Part shown: piece after piece, positions 12,650-24,411 of the stretch | Layout: every line of letters begins with the position of its first letter | How positions within the stretch are numbered: the stretch's first letter is position 1 | NCBI GenBank assembly: GCA_007449985.2 | Contig: VIIQ02000002.1 | Coordinates: 496,001 to 560,000 of the forward strand | From: Desmodesmus armatus | Taxonomy: Eukaryota; Chlorophyta; Chlorophyceae; Sphaeropleales; Scenedesmaceae | Length of the DNA: 64,000 nucleotides | Reading direction: 5' to 3' | Notes under the pieces: model-generated | Seen by the model: only the letters and a program-made list of their open reading frames with translations | Told to the model about the DNA's origin: nothing | Databases searched by the model: none | Program-made: the position numbers and the translations under genes

Positions 12650-13905
12650 TCCTTGGTGGGTGGTCACATTGGCCATGAACAGGCCTTTGTGTGGACAGGG
12701 GTGAAAGATTATCACTGCTGCAGAAGCATAAGCTTCCAGCAATTTTGTTATGTAGTGGGCTCGGTTGACACTGTGCCCTCCTGTGGTCTTTTGGTGGGTG
12801 GTGACGTTGGTCATGAGCAGGCCTTTGTGTGGACAGGGGTGGGGTGAATGATTACTACTGTTGCAGAAGCATCTGCTCTCAGTGGTTGCATTGTTTGAAG
12901 TGAACTCGGTTGACACTGTGCCCTCCTGTGGTCCAGGGCTTGAGGGGCCTCAGGCCCGGTTGTTTGAAAGCAGTTTCCACGCTTCTCCCACGAGGCCAAT
13001 GGTCATGTACATTTGATAGTCACGGCCGTCATTTGGGCAAGGGTCAATGTGAGCCGTTCCTTGAAAGCAGTGTTCTGCTTTTTATCCACATGCACCCAGC
13101 TACAAGCAGGGCAATGGCGTGTTGTGGTCTGGAGCACCTAACACTGATCAGTGCATTGTAATGAGGGGCACAAGGGACCAGATGCACGCTGCCTGGCTGC
13201 CAGCCAGTGGCAGCAGCACATGTGCACATGTATGCGCTAGGTTGCCAACAGTGGGGCTGTGCTTGAAAGCGGAAATGAGCAACATCTTGACTGGTTGGGC
13301 ACACAGGCCCTAGCGCGCTGATGCATGATGGTGTTGTGCAGATATGATGTGGCTGACCATGTGTGGACCGCCTGGTTGCAATCGATTTGTGCATGTGACT
13401 ACCAAAGGACAGGTTGGAACTGTTCAGCGGCAAAAGCCCGAAGGGCCAGCTGTGGCTTTGTGAAGAGTGTTGCCTGGTGTTGCTTTGTTGTGACCGTGCT
13501 GTCTTACCTTGTGATGCAGTTGTTGCTGTAGGCGCTGGGTCTTGTCCAGATAGAATCTTGGCTGAGAATGCAATCACACCTCGAGCTTGCAACCCACAGC
13601 GTCACTGAGAGGCACCACGTGGTTGGCCCAGTGGTAGGCACAGTCTTGTTCAAGGTGGTTTGTTCTGGCCTGCTGTCACAATCATTGCAGTATGATATCG
13701 ACAGCCACACAGATAGAGGGCAAGGTATCCTGGCATGTCCTGGAGCCCGCTCTCATGCTGCAAGCGTCTGCGTCAGTTGGCTGCGCAGCAGTGCAAGCAG
13801 CTGGGAATGCGTTGCAGGCAAGTAATGTGTGTGTCTTTTTATCCTGAATACCTGTGGTGCAAGCCTGGGTCGGCAACAAGAGTCCAGCATTTGGGTGTGA
13901 GGAAT
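12650..13905 (+). repeat. Left arm of large inverted duplication
   Basis: This stretch matches, in reverse complement, most of 15120-16685. Shared landmarks in order include GAGCAGGCCTTTGTGTGG, TTGAGGGGCCTCAGGCCC, CATGTACATTTGAT, ATGCACCCAGCTACAAGC, CTAACACTGATCAGTG and TTGTGACCGTGCTGTC. The arm also has an internal direct repeat of about 135 bp (12650-12730 and 12785-12865). Divergence and indels show it is old. No protein function is evident. Confidence 0.75.
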
Positions 13906-15119
13906 GAGTCTCTTGTGTGCCGGCTGCCACTGTCGTCATGCTGGACACACCTTTGCTTACTTACTGTTTGCAGACTTTGGTGGTTGCGTGCAACCTTCAA
14001 CCTCAGATCTGATTCTTACAATGTGCTTGGCAAAATGAACTTCAAAGTTGCCATCCAGTTGACCCACCAACATGCAGCGCATTGTGCACATGCTGCGTCA
14101 AGATTCTTGACATTGTATACGGCGGCATGTGTCAATAAGAGCAGAACCAGTGGGTGCAGCGGTGCAGCCGCCCACCCACTCCACTGCTTGTGTTGGCAGC
14201 TGCCACGATGCATAGCTGTGGAAACCCTATAACACGTGTTAGAGGCAGCTCTGCAATGCAGCTCTGTGCACAGCTTACCAACAAGACTTTTTGTGCGAAA
14301 GAATGCAACCCACAAGACCGCGACTGACTGACAAACTGGCCTTGTTTGGTGACGGCACAACAAAAGGGAACACTGGCAGTAATTGCAACAACAGGAATAG
14401 GCGCATACCACACACGTGCGCACACGCACCAGTTGTCATGCAAGTCATCAGCTTGGTGGCCTTTCGACATACATGTCTGTGACATACTGACTGGCACTCG
14501 TCTACGCAGCATATCTTGAAGTCTCCTTGAGCATGGCATGGAACTCTGCGGCTATCATGCACGTCAGCTACACCTAGCCGACGTGCCCAACAAGCCACAC
14601 AAGTAGACGATCGACATCCTCACGGGGCTGGCAGGGAGGAGTGGCTACTAGCCACAACAGCGCAGCGCTGCACCACAAAGGGCTAGCATCACACTGTGCT
14701 GCATGTCAGCAACCCACAAGCAGGACACAGCACGCCGTCGGCATCAGGCATGCGACAGCCGTTGAACTTGGACGTTGCCACTGGCCCTGGTACTACACAA
14801 CCAACAAAGCTGGGGCCAGGACACACAGTCAGAAGCCCCACACAGGCACACACTTTGACCTGCAAAAAGTTGGCCCATCAAGAAACATAGCATCAAATGG
14901 CTGCATTCAATGCTCACATAACACATCGCAATGTGGGCCACAACTGGTGTACTTCAAGACATTGCCAGAACCACGCCATACAGCAACCCGCCGGGGTTGG
15001 CATGCAAATTTGCCAGTAAGTAAGTCGTGTCCAAGATGAGGACTGTGGCAAAAGCCACATAAAGCAATGGCGAAAGGCAATGGCGAAAGGCAAAAACAAA
15101 GGCAAAAGGCACATTACTC
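13906..15119. other. Spacer between inverted arms, no supported gene
   Basis: About 1.2 kb of unique-looking sequence separates the two arms of the inverted duplication. Reading frames are short and without recognisable motifs. Confidence 0.45.
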
Positions 15120-16685
15120 ATTCCCCACACCCAAACGCTGGCCTCATGTTGCCGAGCCGGGCTTGCACCACAGCTATTGAGGATGAACAAACACAGGCAC
15201 ACACGACTAGCCTGCAACGCATTCCCAACCGCATGCACTGCTGCGCAGCCGACTGACACAGAGGCCTGCAGCATGAGAGGGGGCTCAAGGACATGCCAGG
15301 ACACCTTGCACTCTGTCTCAGTGGCTGTCGGTATCATGCGGCGATGATTGTAACTGCAGGCCAGAACAAAACCTACGTGCCTACCACTGGCCAGCCACGA
15401 GGTGCCTGTCAGTGACACCGCAAGCTGTGGGTTGCACCCGCAAGGTCTGACTGCATACTCAGCCATGATTCTGTCTGGACAAGGGCCAGCGCCTACAGCA
15501 ACAACTGCATCACAAGATGAGACAGCACGGTCACAACAAAGGAACGCCAGGCACCACTCTTCAGTACGGTACAGTGATTGGGGACCAAGTCCCAACCTCG
15601 GCGCTAGCCAGCGAAGCACGGGATCATGAGGGTGCCCAGAGCGCATACAACGTACCCCAGTCTCTCAGGTCAGGTTTGAGGGCTTCACAAAGCCACAGCT
15701 GGTCCTTCTGGGCTTTTGAGGCTGAACGGTTCCAACCTCTACTGTGATAGTCACACGCACAAGTCAACTTACAACAATCAGGCGGTCCACATGGTCAGCC
15801 ACATCATATCTGCACAACAACATCGTGGCATCAGCGCGCGAGGAGTTGTGTGCACAACCAGTCAAGATTTTGCTCAATTTCGTTTTCAAGCACAGCCACA
15901 ACCTGACTCATACATACACATGCACTGCTGCCAGCCAGGCCGCATGCATCTGGTCCCTTGTGCCCCTCATAACATTGCACTGATCAGTGTTAGGTGCTCC
16001 AGGCCACAACACGTCATTGGCCCGCTTGTAGCTGGGTGCATGTGATAAAGCAGTAAAGGTGACAGCAGTAAAGGTAAAAGCAGGTAAAAACACTGCTTTC
16101 AAGGAATGGCTCACAGTGACACAGTCCTTGCGCAAATGGCGGCCGTGACCATCAAATGTACATGACAAACTCAAATTCAAAAACAACAAAACTGCTGAGA
16201 GCAGATGCATCTGCAGCGGTAGTAAAACTCCCCCCCCCCCTTCCACACAAAGGCCTGCTCATGGCCAAATTTACGACCCACCAAAGTAGTACGTAGTTTC
16301 CCAAAGTACGCACCCAGGACTTCCAGGGGGAAGCTTGCCTTGCACAGCCCTCAACATGCATGGTTCCCTTCTCGTAGCAACGTTCATGGGCAGCATGGTT
16401 CCCTTCTCATTCTCTGCGCAACTTGTGGCTGACTACCAAAGTAGGTGTACGCACCCATCAGCCAAATTCAAATGGATAGCTTCAGAGCTGCTTTCAAACA
16501 ACCGGGCCTGAGGCCCCTCAAGCCGTGGACCACAAGAGCGCACAGTGTGGACCACGCCCACTTCTGAAAAATGGAATGTGCTGAGCGCAGATGCCTCTGC
16601 AGCAGTAGTAACCCTCCATCCCTCCCCCTCCCGCTGTCCACACAAAGGCCTGCTCATGGCCACCGTCATAACTCACCAAAGGAAC
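15120..16685 (-). repeat. Right arm of large inverted duplication
   Basis: This is the reverse-complement partner of 12650-13905. It is longer because it carries an insertion of dispersed element M at 15562-15682 and extra sequence around 16280-16480. The internal unit is again present twice (16190-16275 and 16575-16680). Confidence 0.75.
15562..15682 (+). mobile_element. Dispersed element M, copy 2, with empty site in paralogous arm
   Basis: This 121-bp insertion is flanked by CTT on both sides (15559-15561 and 15683-15685). The other arm of the inverted duplication reads straight through the same site with a single copy (AAG at 13463-13465 on the plus strand). This is direct evidence for insertion with a 3-bp target duplication. 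Clear terminal inverted repeats are not seen. No coding capacity. Confidence 0.75.
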
Positions 16686-16746
16686 AATTCGCACGGTACG
16701 CACTCGTACCAGCCTCACACAGCTTCCAACAGGTGCTTTCAGAAAA

Positions 16747-16870
16747 GTACAGTACAGTAATTGTGAGAGGGGATTTTCCCCCAAATTTCGGCACCAGCCA
16801 GCGAGCCAAGGTCTCATGAGGGTGCCCCGAAGGACCTTCACGTTGCCGTACCCGTTTCTCAGGCCAGGTT
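16747..16870 (+). repeat. Dispersed element family M, copy 3
   Basis: It starts with GTACAGTACAGTA and shares AGCCAGCGAGCCAAGG, TCATGAGGGTGCCCCGAAGG and TTTCTCAGGCCAGG with the copy at 5982-6115. Directly after it (16870-16967) come two tandem copies of a segment of about 50 bp containing CATTCACGCCAGA. Confidence 0.7.
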
Positions 16871-17052
16871 CCATAACACCTAACAACCATTCACGCCAGA
16901 GTAGTCCCGCCACCACGCCGTAAGGCCTAACACCCCATTCACGCCAGAAAAGTCCATCCACCACAGGCATCACCTACGCCATGGCTGCCTGCTCATAGCA
17001 AGCTTGATGGACAGCAGGGAGCCATGAACATGCCTGCCTCACAAGAAACTCT

Positions 17053-20000
17053 TTACTCGTCCCCATCATCATCCCCATCGTCCCCGCCATGCATCCTGAG
17101 CATCTCCACTGCGTTTCCAGAGGGCCCCACAGGTGCAACATCCCCGCTCTCGGCCCGCCCCGACCATCCCGCGCCAGCGTACACACCCGCTCCTACCGCG
17201 CCAATGCCCGCCCCAGCCCCCGTGAATGCCAGTGCACCAGTGCGCACCGCAGCCCTGCTGCTGGCCCTTGCCTCCTCTGGGCCAGGCACCCTTGCCTCTC
17301 CAGGCGCCTTCTCCTCAACAGCCAGGGAGGAGCCCCGCTGGGCACCAATGGTGTGCAGCAGTGAGGCTGCAGGAGGGTAGTGGGGTGCTGCTGCAGCAGC
17401 CCTGCTGGGGCTGCTGACAGAGCTGTCCAGGTCCCCAGAGGATGAGACACTGGCGGTGTCCTGGTACTGCGCAAACTGCTCTTGCTGCTGCTCCTCGCTA
17501 GCGTAAGCACCACCGGGAGCAGCCCTCCAGCCCTGGTCACCCCTGGGGACTCTCTGGTGCGGTTGCAGGTCCACACTTCTGTTCCTGGGTGCTGTGGGCC
17601 CCTGCCACCAACTGCCAGTGAGGGCGGCCCCCTGCTGCCAGGCACACCAACCACAGCGCCGGGGAAGCTGCGTGCACGGCCAGGCATTCCACCCCCACCG
17701 CCACCACCAGCAGCAGGGAAATACTGCTGCTGCCTGTAACCACCAACACCATTGAAGGATACATGGCGGCTTCCAGTGGCAAAGCTGGACCCTGAGCTCA
17801 TGCCGCTGTGGCTTTCCAGTGGCAGAGCTGTTGATGCCATGGCCCTGATATGCCTGCTGAAGCGTCCGATGTAGCAGATGCCCAGCAGTGCATAGCTGAG
17901 GCCGACACCAACTGCCAACATCAGCCACAGGCCAGCCACCTGAAGCGCACATGGGCGGGGGAAAGAAGGGCGGGATGGGGGAAAGGGGGGGGGGGAGAAG
18001 GCGCGTGTGAGTCGTTGTGCAGCAGGTTGTGCTGCGTGGAAGTACTGATTGTTTGGCGAAAATGTCCATGTAACATACTGGGTTCGCTGCCGTTACATGA
18101 ACGGCATGGAAAAGCGTTCATGTAACATATTGGGGCTCCGGAACAGGCTCCCCCATTGTGTACGTTTGGCAACATTTTTCGCCTCCAGGTATGACCAGCC
18201 ATGGCTGCTTCCTGCGACGCCAATCAGGGGATGATCGCGGTGTTTGCATCTTGGAGCCCAACAAAGGCGATGCTATCACGCTGTAAAAGGGGGGGAAAGA
18301 ATTCTCCTGGACAAGCGGGGGAGGAGGGAGGTCAGCCAATCGATCGCGCCTCTCACCTGCGTCATGGTAATCTGGGTGGGCCCAAGGCTTTTCGTGGCCT
18401 CTTCACCCGTGTTGGGGATGTTGATGTGAGCCGTCTGCAGTCGGTCGAACAAGGCGTCCTCGTCCTGCGCTTGCAACAGGACTCGGTTGATCTCCTCGAC
18501 TACCCGCCTAGGCATGCGGGACGAGTAGCCGAAGGACAAGTCCCACACGTAGAAGGCGTCTGGAAGGGCCACAAATTCGCAGTCAGTCGCCGCGTAGTTC
18601 TCGACTAGGGACTTGTCCTGCACCAGGGCGGCTGCTGAGCCATTGCGAAGCATGTCAAGCATCACCTTCTCATCAGCATCGGAGTCCCTGGCCGGACAGC
18701 AATTGCAGCAGCAGGAGGTGCATCTACTGTACAAACCAACACGAGAAGCAGCTGCAAGGGAAGCAACAAGTGCTTGGCATGGTGTTTGGTCAGCAACTGG
18801 CCTCGTTTGAAACTCCTTGACATTGCACCACATCAAGCTTATACACGCTCTTGCGTCCAAGCCGCAGGCATTCAGAACTACCTGCTAACCCTTCCCAAAG
18901 GCATCAACCCCGGCGAGGCTTCTGAACACCAGGCCCAAACCCCAATACAGTTGTTGCTGCAAGGCACTGAATCCTTACCAGGGTAGTCCTACAGCATAGA
19001 TGCCCTGGTCCCTCAGCTTCTGTGTGTACTCCTCCCAAGTCAGCACCAGCTTATCCTGCACAGCAGCACAGCACAGGACGGCAGCAGCAGTCAGTTGCAG
19101 CCTGCTGAGCCATCATTTGGATCGTGGAGAGTACCGCCCAGCGGTAAAAGTATCCATTGGTAACAACCACCCCCATCATGTGCCTTTCATCAGCCTTCTT
19201 ACGAAGTTAGGTAGTTCTAAGGAGTTAACTGTATCCTCAGCCTGGCTGTGCAAGCCTTGTCACAACCTGCAGTGCACGCAGTGCAGAGAAGGCTTGCAAT
19301 CAGAATGACAAGCACTACCTGTGACAGAGTAGCCTTGATGTAGTCAAGATCAATCATGCCAAAGCACACCCAATTTGGCAAAGGTTTAAACTGTTTCCTA
19401 CTATCACAGAGGCAAAACTATCACAGAGGCAAAACTTGGCTGAGCGCAGTCTGGCTGTGCTAAGCTGTTCAAGCCAGGCTTCCTCTGCACACCTGTGCAG
19501 GGGCACCGCTGCTATCAAACTGACAAGCTAGCCAGGGGCCCTCAGTGCTGGTGCGAGCTGTGCAGACTCAGCCACTGAGTAATGCATGATTCAGGGACTG
19601 ACAAGGGAGGCAATTCACCTTCAGAGTTTCCTTGCCACTCCCCAGGGTCTTCAGCGACTGTGAGGTGAAGTAGCTTGCAGTGTTGGCAGTGAACAGCTGG
19701 ATCATGATCAGCACCAGCAGGCCTGCAGAACGCCAGCCAATCAACCACCACAGCCACAGCAGCAGCAGAAACAGCAGCAGGGTTTACTTACACTTCACAA
19801 GTTGTGACCCCTTCACGTGCACTGGTGAATGCTTGCCTACTTCCCCTAGCACATTGTCCCCCGTATGGTTGCTAAGCATCACACGATTGGAACATGTTCC
19901 TCGGAACCAGCTTGCAGATAGGGGGTGAGGTGCGCACCGTAGAAGAAGAGGATGAGGCGGCCCGGCATTGTCCTGGTGTTGGGTGGTGCGGCCATGTTGA

Positions 20001-23000
20001 CAAAGCCACCCACAGCCGCCCAAGCGCTGTCACCTGTGAAGCACAGAAGGCCCAGCAACAGCCAATCGTAAGCGACGCTGACACAGCCAGTGCACACAAC
20101 AGCCGTCAAACCTTTGCTTACTCACACTGCCAAAGTTGGCCTGTGCAGCAGTATGCCTGTGCTGCCCCCAACGCCGCGATGCAGTTCATGGTGAAATCTC
20201 GCCAACTCTCGGTACATTTCCTCAGTGTGAGCTGCATATTCTCAGACCAAAGTTATAGTCTAGACGCATTGACGTCCAGGTCCCCCCCCCCTCAAACACA
20301 CACACCCTCACCCAGACTCTCGGAGCCCGGAACCTGCAAGGGAGCAATCATGCACAAGCGCAACAACACACAGCACTGGCTGGACGCACTCCCTGTGTCT
20401 ACACACGGTGGTGGACCCCCCAACTCACCTACGCCCCTCACAGCCTGGCGCCGCTGTGCTTTCCTCAGCCCCAGTCTGCCACGAATCATCTTCCCACGGC
20501 TGAGCTGCTTCCTGTAGCTGGACTCCCCATCTGTCCCCTGCTCGCCGCCTGCGTAGTAGCTCTCAGGCCCGTTGGAGTACGGGACCCTGTTGCCTGGGGA
20601 GTGCCTGCGCAGGGCTGCCCCCAGCCCCACTTCCATGTCTGAGGGCTCCTCCGAGTAGTAGTCATCACTGCTGCACTGGCTAGCCCTGCTGCCCCGGTAC
20701 AACTCTGGCCTGCTGCCACCCCCTGGTGCTGCCGCACCCCGGTAGGGACCGCTGCCTGAGTCGTCAGACATCCGCTGTGTGTAGCTGGGAGGGTAAGAAC
20801 CCGGCACTGCCCGCTGGTCGCCTTCGCAAAAGGTGTCATCGTGTGGTGAATAGAGGGACTCGCCAGCAAAGCCCTTGGGTGGATGGACAGGTATGGGGGC
20901 CTCCGTAGGGTGGCCCTCCCCAACGGAAGCTAACATGGGGCCCCTGTTGCTGCAGCACAGTAGAGAGGGAACAACGGAACAGGGACGAAGCACAAGCTTG
21001 TAGTTGGTATGGCGATTCATAATGATTGAAATAGTACCCCAGCCAATGCAATTGGCACTTCATCATTGGGAGCTGCTTGAATGGCGCTGCGAGGGTGCGG
21101 CTGATGTTGCAGCCGTTGCCCCAGCATGCTACACAGCGACCCCATGCATCCTCCCAAGAATGCCATGAGCTATGCACCTGTATGTGCCTCTTGGGTCCTC
21201 ACTGTATGTGCGACCTCCATAACCCTTGCCCTGCGCACAGGAGTCCCTCTCAGCCTTCCAAGTGGCCTTAGTGACGCAGCGAGAGGGCTGGTCAGTGAAC
21301 CACAGCAGGCCGCCAACCAGGAGACCTGTCACCACCAGCATTACCCACACAGAGTAGTGGAAGGCAGCAAACACGGTCCAGGCATTGCCACCCTTGTACT
21401 GCCCATCACGATGCACCAAGATCTTGAACCCTGAGCGGTAAGTGGGCCTGTAGTGCGACACAACAGCGCAGGGACAGCAGAAACAATGTTGCAGCAGGGT
21501 GTACTTCGGCAGCAGGATGCAACAAGCACAGCTAATTAGCTGCTGCTGCACCAGTGGCAGCAGCAACCAAAGACAAGCAGTAGCAGCACAAGCATCAGCA
21601 GCCCTCAACAACATGAGCACGAACCTGCTGCCACAGCCACCCCGATAGCACACACACACACTGCAGTACCCCAGTTTGAGCGCTAATCAGCTGAGCAAGG
21701 CACGCATGGCATGCATGGGCATATGCCCAGCAGCTGCACGGCCTGTTGGTACCCTGTGTTCCTTGTCTGCAGCCCAGGAGCGGTGCCTGCAGGACCACTT
21801 GGCACAGAAAGAGCTGGACCCTCCCTGTGCCATTTTCAGCCACATGTGGCAATGCGTAGAGAGCTTCTCTTGTGTGACCTACCTTGACAACGACATACAC
21901 CCATGCAACTGATGTATGGAGGAAGGGTGCATATGGCCATGCTGGCCTACTAGGCAGGATGTGTTGCACAGCCTTCATTCCAACTATTTAGGGTTTGGGT
22001 TGAGGGTTTGGGGTTGAGGGTTTGGGGTCAGGGTTGAACCCTAAACCCTATTTCAACTACTGATACTTGGTGGCAGTTATCATCACGAAAAAAAAACGTG
22101 TCATTGAAGGAGGCTGGCACGGCACGCTCTGCACGGGCCCTGCTCCAATGCTACTGCCAGAAGTATAGTAGTAACCCCAGCAAGGTTGCCTGACGTTCCT
22201 TAGCCACAAAAAGCTCATGCCTCCAACCAGATTCAACTTTGGGGCCAACTTGAGAAGGCGAGCAGGTGTTTCTCACCATGAAAACTGCACGCCCAACTTG
22301 CGGTTCCTCATGGTGACGTCAATGCCTGAGGGGGCGACGAAGCAGGTGCCGTTTGGTGCCGCCAGGTCGGTCATCATCTCCTCCCAGCCCAGGCAGTCAA
22401 AGTAGTAATCCTCCGGCCGCAGCCAGGGGATGCGCCTGGCAATGGCAGTGAAAACCTCCACCTGGTATCCCGTGTAAGTGGAGGAGTCTCGGGAGGCGTT
22501 GCACCTGACCTGTTGAGAGAGGCAGAGGGGGCAGGGGGAGGCAAGAGGGAGAGGGGGAGGAGGGAGTCAGGGCAGCGCAAGCGCAGCTAGCAGCAGGCGA
22601 TGAGGTTTGCTGACAAGTAGCCGTGCTAGTAGCGTTCACTGCTGATCAGCTTGCAGTGTACGCTTCCTGCAGCTGCAACAGAATGAACCCGGCCCTAGGG
22701 TTGCCTGTCTCAGTCCTGCAGGTGGGTCATGGCTGATCTTAGAAAGTTTAGTCTCCATCACTGGAAATGAACCGCACCCGACCGGTGGATGCTGTAGCTA
22801 GTGCTTGCACTGCTGGTACTGGTACTGCCCCGAGGCTGCAGCTGGCATCTGCCCAGCATGACATGATGTGTGCACGGTGATATGAGGGCCGTCACTGCAG
22901 AGCCAATACAGCATAGAGAAATCACCTTGTCGTCAAGTGTCTGCCTGCTGGTAAAGCACTGCTGCTGCAGCCTCCCTACATACCTGAGGGGTCCAGGGAG

Positions 23001-23166
23001 AAATGCAGATCCTGAGCTGACCAGTCCTGCGTTCTCGCCACTCCGCCACCAGCGATTCAATGCTGCCATCTTTCACATTAGAAACATTTCTTGGGACGAC
23101 CGCCGCATGCAATAGCGTTGGCAAGAGCACCAGGAGCACCAGAATCCTCGCCGAAGTCAGAAGCAT
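17053..23166 (-). CDS. GLR: Ionotropic glutamate receptor-like ligand-gated channel
   Basis: Eleven exons join in phase: 23166-22984, 22509-22277, 21447-21178, 20949-20429, 20231-20126, 20026-19938, 19722-19619, 19390-19319, 19055-18979, 18687-18357 and 17939-17053 (about 957 aa). Residues 1-21 are a signal peptide. Ligand-binding lobe S1 follows directly, with no large amino-terminal domain; it includes TMRNRK...FSWPTYRSGFKILV, where R131 sits at the place of the agonist-carboxylate arginine. M1 is near 170-189. The pore loop is near 438-460 and M3 (LFTANTASYF, the SYTANLAAF equivalent) near 470-485. Lobe S2 has the ligand-proximal acidic position in LVQDKS. M4 is near 664-684, then a tail of about 270 aa rich in Gly/Ser/Gln ends in an Asp-rich DGDDDGDE. 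A 250-aa insertion separates M1 from the pore loop. The tail needs one frame change in the last exon. It probably acts as a cation channel at the plasma membrane. Confidence 0.9.
20352..20408 (+). repeat. SINE-like dispersed element family S, partial copy
   Basis: It carries TGGCTGGACGCACTCCCTGT followed by GTCTACACAC in an intron of the glutamate-receptor-like gene. The same 3' end occurs at 56814-56900 and 62249-62341, in each case next to CA-rich sequence. Confidence 0.6.
21988..22052. repeat. Degenerate TTTAGGG telomere-like repeats, fold-back
   Basis: About four degenerate units of TTTAGGG / TTGAGGG / TTTGGGG type are followed within 10 bp by the opposite strand, AACCCTAAACCCTA. It lies inside intron 2 of the glutamate-receptor-like gene. 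It is therefore interstitial rather than a chromosome end. Confidence 0.75.
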
Positions 23167-23765
23167 AGTGCCACTACGATGCCCTGCTGCGGCGCCTGTG
23201 CAAGGTGATAACGGTATGCAGGTGCTGTCTACCACGGGCATAAACAGCCGGCGGAATGCAACACTTAATCCCCAGCGCCCAGCTGGCCCGGCTGTTTTGT
23301 GCACGATGCCCCAATACTTGACGCTACCACATATGTTAAAGCCAATTCTGCTGGTTAGCGCCCAAGGCGTGTAGACCAGACCACAACAACCTGGTCCAAC
23401 ACGGGTGAGTGGACTTGGGGTGAGTGGACTTGAAGTTCATGCTGAGTGGACTTGCTTCAACTTGTCGCAAATGATCAAATTAAGGACAACTATGCTTCAG
23501 GGTTTGCCTCTGGTGGTACTCAGCAGCGGTGTATGCAGCTTGTGTTTGGCACCACCCACCAGACCCAGCTGGCCCACCCATTGCGTTGCAGCCATAACTG
23601 TGTATAGATGGCACCTGCTGGGCAAGGGCAGGTACATATGTTGTATCCTTTGGAATGCTCCATACCGGGGCGCAACTCCACTCCATCCCTACTGCATTTT
23701 TAGTCTGCAAGTCGCCTCCGACCCGGTTTGTGGAGTCTCCACGACCTGACTTGAGGCCACCTGGC

Positions 23766-24180
23766 CCCACTCCACCCCTCCACTCCACTCCACCCCTCCA
23801 CACCCACCCTGACACACCCCACTCCACCCCTCCACTCCACTCCGCTCCTCCACACCCACCCTGACACCCCACTCCACCCCTCCACTCCACTCCACCCCTC
23901 CACACCCAACCCTGACATGCCCCACTCCACACCTGCACTCCACTCCACTCCACTCCACCCCTCCACACCCAACCCTAACATGCCCCACTCCACCCCTCCA
24001 CTCCACTCCACTCCACCCCTCCACACCCAACCCTGACATGCCCCACTCCACCCCTCCACTCCACTCCACTCCACCCCTCCACACCCACCTGACACGCCCC
24101 ACTCCACCCCTCCACACCCACCGTGGCAGGCCCCACTCCACCCCTCCACTCCACTCCACCCCTCCACACCCACGTGCCGC
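23766..24180. repeat. CCACTCCACCCCT minisatellite, forward block
   Basis: Eight units of 34-58 bp each start with CCACTCCACCCCTCC and end in CACACCCA(A)CCCTGACA-type sequence. They vary mainly in the number of CCACT pentamers. No stop codon interrupts two of the minus-strand frames, purely from composition. Confidence 0.9.
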
Positions 24181-24373
24181 ACCCCCTAAGCCTAAGCAAA
24201 CAAACTTAACCCAAACAAACAAACCAAACTCCAGTCAAACAGCCAAAGCTCCTAATCCCTAAACCTTTGGAGTGGTTACGCCATGGTGCGCACTTCTGAT
24301 TTGACCTGAACCCTTGTGCCGCACCCCCTAAGCTTAAGCAAACAACCCAAACCCGAACAATCCAATCAAACCC
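24175..24373. repeat. Direct duplication of a segment of about 58 bp
   Basis: GTGCCGCACCCCCTAAGC followed by (C/T)TAAGCAAACAA and further AAACC-rich sequence occurs at 24175-24233 and again at 24315-24373, between the two satellite blocks. Confidence 0.7.
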
Positions 24374-24411
24374 AGTATAAACCCCCTGAACTTGAAGCTG
24401 CTGATCCCATG

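Noticed and set aside
20126..20231. Alternative reading of channel exon 5 (MNCIAALGAAQAYCC frame)
   Set aside because: Its phase does not match the neighbouring exons; the frame reading EEMYRELARFHHELH joins both sides in phase.
21988..22052. Chromosome end
   Set aside because: The telomere-like units are few, degenerate and inside an intron with genes on both sides.
23689..24222. Minus-strand frames of 177 and 160 codons rich in Gly, Val and Trp
   Set aside because: They are the translated GGAGTGGAGTGG satellite and exist only because the repeat lacks stops.
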